Assembly: GCF_008974245.1 (NCBI RefSeq)
Contig: NZ_BBZI01000006.1
Span: 719,125-783,124 of the forward strand
Direction: 5' to 3'
Source: Streptomyces abyssomicinicus
GTDB taxonomy: Bacteria > Actinomycetota > Actinomycetes > Streptomycetales > Streptomycetaceae
DNA: 64,000 bases
In this document: positions 61,202 through 64,000 of the stretch, piece by piece
Numbering within the stretch: the first letter of the stretch is position 1
Layout: each line of letters begins with the position of its first letter
Notes under the pieces: generated by a model
Database searches by the model: none
Seen by the model: only the letters and a program-made list of their open reading frames with translations
What the model was told of the DNA's origin: nothing
Translations under genes and position numbers: made by a program

Positions 61202-63651
61202 GACGCCTCCGGTTCCGCGTTCGCGAGCTCGATCAGTCTTCCGGTGATCCCGTCGACGAAGCCGTCGAGTTCGTCACCCAGGTTCCACGGCAGTTCCCAG
61301 GGCGCCAGATCGCGCAGCAGGACGAGCCGGCCGATGGTCATCACCATGCTGGAGTGGTTGTCGTCGCCGTTCTCGAGTGCTCCCCTGATCGCCGCTTCGA
61401 CGCCGTCCTCGCCGCCGAACCGGTCCCCGGTGAAGGACCGGAACCTGCGGTGGACCTTGCGCAGATCGCTGCCGCCCAGGGTCTCGGACAGGTAGTAGGA
61501 CTCGAGGGCGTCCGACAGCCGCACGTCGGAGGACACGTGCAGCAGCTTCGCGAGGTTGAACGCGTCGGCGTCGGCCCGCAGGTCCTGTTCCCCGAACGCG
61601 CTCGGCCTGCCGGGGTTGGCGAAGTACAGGTCGCAGAACTCGGACCCGCTCAGATGGTCGTGGTCGTTGCGCCACTCCGCGTAGAAGGCGATGAGGTCAC
61701 CGAGCCATCCGGTGCCGTCGCCCAGGGTGGTGTTGACGGAGGTCGAGTAGTACTTCAGCATGCCCTGACACGAGGCGATCAGGTGCTGGAAGTCCACCGC
61801 GGTGTGCGCCACCGGATCGTTCGGCCAGCGGAAGTCGAGGTCGAGCGTGATGTTCTGGGAGCCGAGGTGGTCGATCCAGCTGACGGGGATCGGCTGCAGT
61901 ACGTACGGCCACTGGCCGTCGTAGTACTTCAGATGCCGGAAGAACGACAGGACGTGGTCGCGCCGGGCGCTCTCCGGGACACCCGGATGGGTCTCCATGT
62001 AGCCGTCGTACGCCGCCTCGATCCTCCGGACGAACTGCACCTGGCGGATCATGTCCTGGTACCGCTCGTCCAGGTGGAGCCGGGAGACGCCCGGGTCGGC
62101 CCCGTCGCGCCACACGTTCTTGTCCAGCCCCATCGGCGCGATGGTCCCGTCCGTGAAACCGGTGGGCGGGACGGCCTTCGGGTTGAACTCGTAGATCTGG
62201 TTGAGCGACCAGTTGACCGGCAGCGGGAACCCCATGTTCCCCGAGTACTCGAAGGACATCCCCGCGACGAACGACCAGCGCGCGCCCGTGGCGTCGGAGA
62301 CGCGCGAACAGACGTTCCGGGTGCCGTACACCCCGAACTGGTAGTGCGCGCCGCGCTCGCCCAGACCTCTGCGGACCCCCTTGAAGTACGAGATGATCTG
62401 CCCGATCTCGTGGTCCTGGGCGTCGTAGTCCACGGCGAAGTAGATGCAGGCGCCCGGCGGGATGCCGTGCTCCTTCGCCTTGGAATGGGCGATGAGTCCC
62501 TGGTCGTAGCCCTTCGGCTCGGTGAAGTTGCCCAGTTGGGTCCCGTTGTACTGGAAGAGCGGGATCAACTTCAGGCCGGAGTCGACGATGACCTGCGCCT
62601 CACCCTCCCGGAGCGCCTTCCCTATGTAGTGCTGGTCCCCCGGCGGCAGGTGCTCGTCGAGATAGCGGCCCACGGCGGAGTAGCCCTTGGAGCGCATGGC
62701 GGCGGCCTTCGCCGCCGTGATCGTCTCGGCGGTGTCGCTCCCGGTGCCGGGCCGGCTCTCGTCGCCCTTGGAGATGAGCAGCTCCGCCCAGGTCTGGAAG
62801 GTGCCCATGCCGTGGACCGCGTTCTGGGTGAAGCCCTGGAACGCCCGCAGCCACTCCTCGGTAGCGGCGGTCAGCTCCGCCCGCCCGTCCTCCCAGGGAA
62901 AGGTGACCGGACTCAGGCCGTCGTACGTCGGCGAGTTGAACCAGCAGGCAGCCTTGAAGAGGTAGGCGAGCCGGCCCGTGTCCCCCTTCTCCACGGTGTG
63001 CTGCTTCAGCGCGGTGGTGGTGCCCGGCCCGAAGTAGCCGGTGATCGTGGAGGTGGGCAGCCCGATCTCGTACTGGATGGCCATCAGCAGACCCTTCTGG
63101 GTCTCCCGGGCGTAGTAGCCGTCGCACGGGACGAGCCCCATCGCGGGTACGACGTATCCGGCCACATACGTGCTGTTCAGGTACTGCTGGATCTCCCGGG
63201 TCGTGCCGCTGCCCCGGGACAGCAGCCGGAACTGGTCCATGCGCAGCAGCGCACGGGTGACGCGGGCCCACAGCCACCAGTTGTGGTGGCCGGCGACGCC
63301 CATGTCCTCGTACAGGTCGTCCAGCGAACTCTGGGAGGTGGTGTCCCACATGTCGGCGCGGGGCGCGGCGGTGTAGCCCTTGCACCACAGGGCGTAGTTG
63401 TAGATGCGGATGATGTTCTTGTTGGTCTCGGCGGTGGGCAGCAGCCGGTGGGCGTAGACGGCGTTGAGGGTGTTCTCCCCGAAGTTCTGCACGACGGGTG
63501 AGAGCCCGAGCTCGTGCTGGAGGGCCTGGGTGAGGCTGAGGACCGTGGCCCATCCGGTGGAGCCGTCCGTGTCACAGGCGACGTAGCCGTCGACCTCCCC
63601 GTACGTGTCGTTCACCCAGTGCTGGGCCTCCAGCACCATGGGGTCGCTCAT
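61198..63651 (-). CDS. DUF1906 glycoside-hydrolase-like protein with peptidoglycan-binding-like repeats
   Basis: The 817-residue protein begins with repeats resembling peptidoglycan-binding modules (VLEAQHWVNDTYGEVDGY, GYFGPGTTTALKQHTVEKGD). A DUF1906 (Rv2525c-like) glycoside-hydrolase-like domain at about residues 315-500 follows (GYSAVGRYLDEHLPPGDQHY, LIPLFQYNGTQ, GACIYFAVDYDAQDHEIG, HYQFGVYGTRNVCSRV). A long C-terminal region (DMIRQVQFVRRIEAAYDGY to the end) is unassigned. No signal peptide was seen, so export may be by another route. It likely acts on cell-wall polysaccharide. Unrelated to the cluster. Confidence 0.85.
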   Translation of the reverse strand: MSDPMVLEAQHWVNDTYGEVDGYVACDTDGSTGWATVLSLTQALQHELGLSPVVQNFGENTLNAVYAHRLLPTAETNKNIIRIYNYALWCKGYTAAPRADMWDTTSQSSLDDLYEDMGVAGHHNWWLWARVTRALLRMDQFRLLSRGSGTTREIQQYLNSTYVAGYVVPAMGLVPCDGYYARETQKGLLMAIQYEIGLPTSTITGYFGPGTTTALKQHTVEKGDTGRLAYLFKAACWFNSPTYDGLSPVTFPWEDGRAELTAATEEWLRAFQGFTQNAVHGMGTFQTWAELLISKGDESRPGTGSDTAETITAAKAAAMRSKGYSAVGRYLDEHLPPGDQHYIGKALREGEAQVIVDSGLKLIPLFQYNGTQLGNFTEPKGYDQGLIAHSKAKEHGIPPGACIYFAVDYDAQDHEIGQIISYFKGVRRGLGERGAHYQFGVYGTRNVCSRVSDATGARWSFVAGMSFEYSGNMGFPLPVNWSLNQIYEFNPKAVPPTGFTDGTIAPMGLDKNVWRDGADPGVSRLHLDERYQDMIRQVQFVRRIEAAYDGYMETHPGVPESARRDHVLSFFRHLKYYDGQWPYVLQPIPVSWIDHLGSQNITLDLDFRWPNDPVAHTAVDFQHLIASCQGMLKYYSTSVNTTLGDGTGWLGDLIAFYAEWRNDHDHLSGSEFCDLYFANPGRPSAFGEQDLRADADAFNLAKLLHVSSDVRLSDALESYYLSETLGGSDLRKVHRRFRSFTGDRFGGEDGVEAAIRGALENGDDNHSSMVMTIGRLVLLRDLAPWELPWNLGDELDGFVDGITGRLIELANAEPEAS

Positions 63652-63660
63652 GGCGGACTC

Positions 63661-64000
63661 CTATCGGATGGTCAGCAGGCCGAAGAAGATCTTGTAGCCC
63701 TCGTCGAAGACCTGGACCGCGTCACCGCGGATGACCTTGTGGAGGTGGTAGGCGCCGCCGTCGCGGTACTTCGAGTTGTCCCCGCGGTACAGCGTCACGC
63801 TCCCCGCCTCGGGGCTGTCGTAGGTCACCGTGGTGCCGCTGGTGTTCCAGCGCAGCAGGTCGTCGGCCTTGCTCCAGGTGGCGTCGCCGACCATGCCGTC
63901 CGCGGCGAGCTTGTTCTTCGTCTGCCACGCCTTGGTGGCGCCCCTGGTCGCCGGGCCGAAGTAGCCGTCGATGGCGTCGATACTCAGCAGGTGCTCCGAG
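63661..64000 (-). CDS. peptidoglycan-binding-domain protein (5' part beyond the window)
   Basis: The visible 112 codons end at the stop 63661-63663. The N-terminal visible part has AIDGYFGPATRGATKAWQTK and DGMVGDATWSKADDLL, a peptidoglycan-binding module, followed by a compact beta-rich end (VTYDSPEAGSVTLYRGDNSKYRDG). The start lies beyond 64000. It lies 9 bp upstream of the DUF1906 gene and may be its partner in wall binding. Confidence 0.75.
   Translation of the reverse strand, partial: SEHLLSIDAIDGYFGPATRGATKAWQTKNKLAADGMVGDATWSKADDLLRWNTSGTTVTYDSPEAGSVTLYRGDNSKYRDGGAYHLHKVIRGDAVQVFDEGYKIFFGLLTIR

Overview
The window is very GC-rich, with strong third-position G/C bias, tightly packed operons, many NarL/LuxR/SARP-type regulators and rare TTA codons placed in regulatory genes. 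All of this points to a Streptomyces or close relative. No rRNA, tRNA, transposase, phage gene or CRISPR array was found. The main content is a large and, to me, unfamiliar biosynthetic gene cluster of roughly 12.6-60.5 kb, flanked by ordinary chromosomal genes.

Left flank (1-12.4 kb): a minus-strand operon (metal-dependent hydrolase, flavin/2Fe-2S reductase, alpha/beta hydrolase-SDR) behind a TTGACA promoter; an NAD(P)H oxidoreductase; several small membrane proteins, including two paralogues on either side of a diacylglycerol-kinase-like gene; a DUF2252 protein; and a 925-aa LAL/LuxR regulator.

Left part of the cluster (12.6-19.4 kb): a FabD-like acyltransferase that lacks the catalytic Ser, a UbiA prenyltransferase, an Sfp-type phosphopantetheinyl transferase, a NarL-type two-component pair whose kinase has two TTA codons, and a MocR/PdxR-type regulator with one TTA codon.

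Central plus-strand operon (19.5-35.3 kb): a nucleotide-sugar 6-dehydrogenase, trpD-C-B-A, two DegT aminotransferases, a sugar-phosphate-isomerase-like TIM barrel, an M20 hydrolase, an Ldh-family dehydrogenase, a Gfo/Idh dehydrogenase with an extra C-terminal domain, a free-standing B3/4 tRNA-editing-like domain, trpE, trpG and a Cys-rich FMN reductase. Facing it, across a bidirectional terminator, is a minus-strand operon (45.1-35.5 kb): a second Gfo/Idh enzyme, two ATP-grasp ligases with a translationally coupled Ala/Lys/Pro-repeat protein between them, an MFS exporter, trpF, a PaaK-like adenylating enzyme, a BacA-like prephenate decarboxylase homologue and an amidohydrolase. All seven trp genes are therefore present. 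Ala replaces the usual His in the KHGN motif of TrpD, and an FMN reductase sits beside TrpE/TrpG. Together these suggest a dedicated route to a substituted anthranilate and tryptophan rather than plain housekeeping tryptophan.

Polyketide/lipid operon (56.4-46.2 kb, minus): secreted SMP-30-like protein, MFS exporter, AfsA-like protein, HAD phosphatase, FabG-like reductase, SnoaL-like protein, ACP, KS, a KS-like partner without the catalytic Cys, and a phytoene-desaturase-like flavoprotein. A second FabG-like reductase (45.3-46.1 kb) faces it. With ATP-grasp ligases, no NRPS and no glycosyltransferase, the likely product is a type-II-PKS acyl chain joined by ATP-grasp amide ligation to amino-acid or amino-sugar-acid units derived from the shikimate pathway. 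This is inference.

Right flank (56.9-64 kb): an AfsR-like SARP/NB-ARC regulator with a repeat-expanded Pro/Ala linker, a winged-helix regulator with a TTA codon, a Tat-exported M15-like protein, a DUF1906 glycoside-hydrolase-like protein and a truncated peptidoglycan-binding protein.
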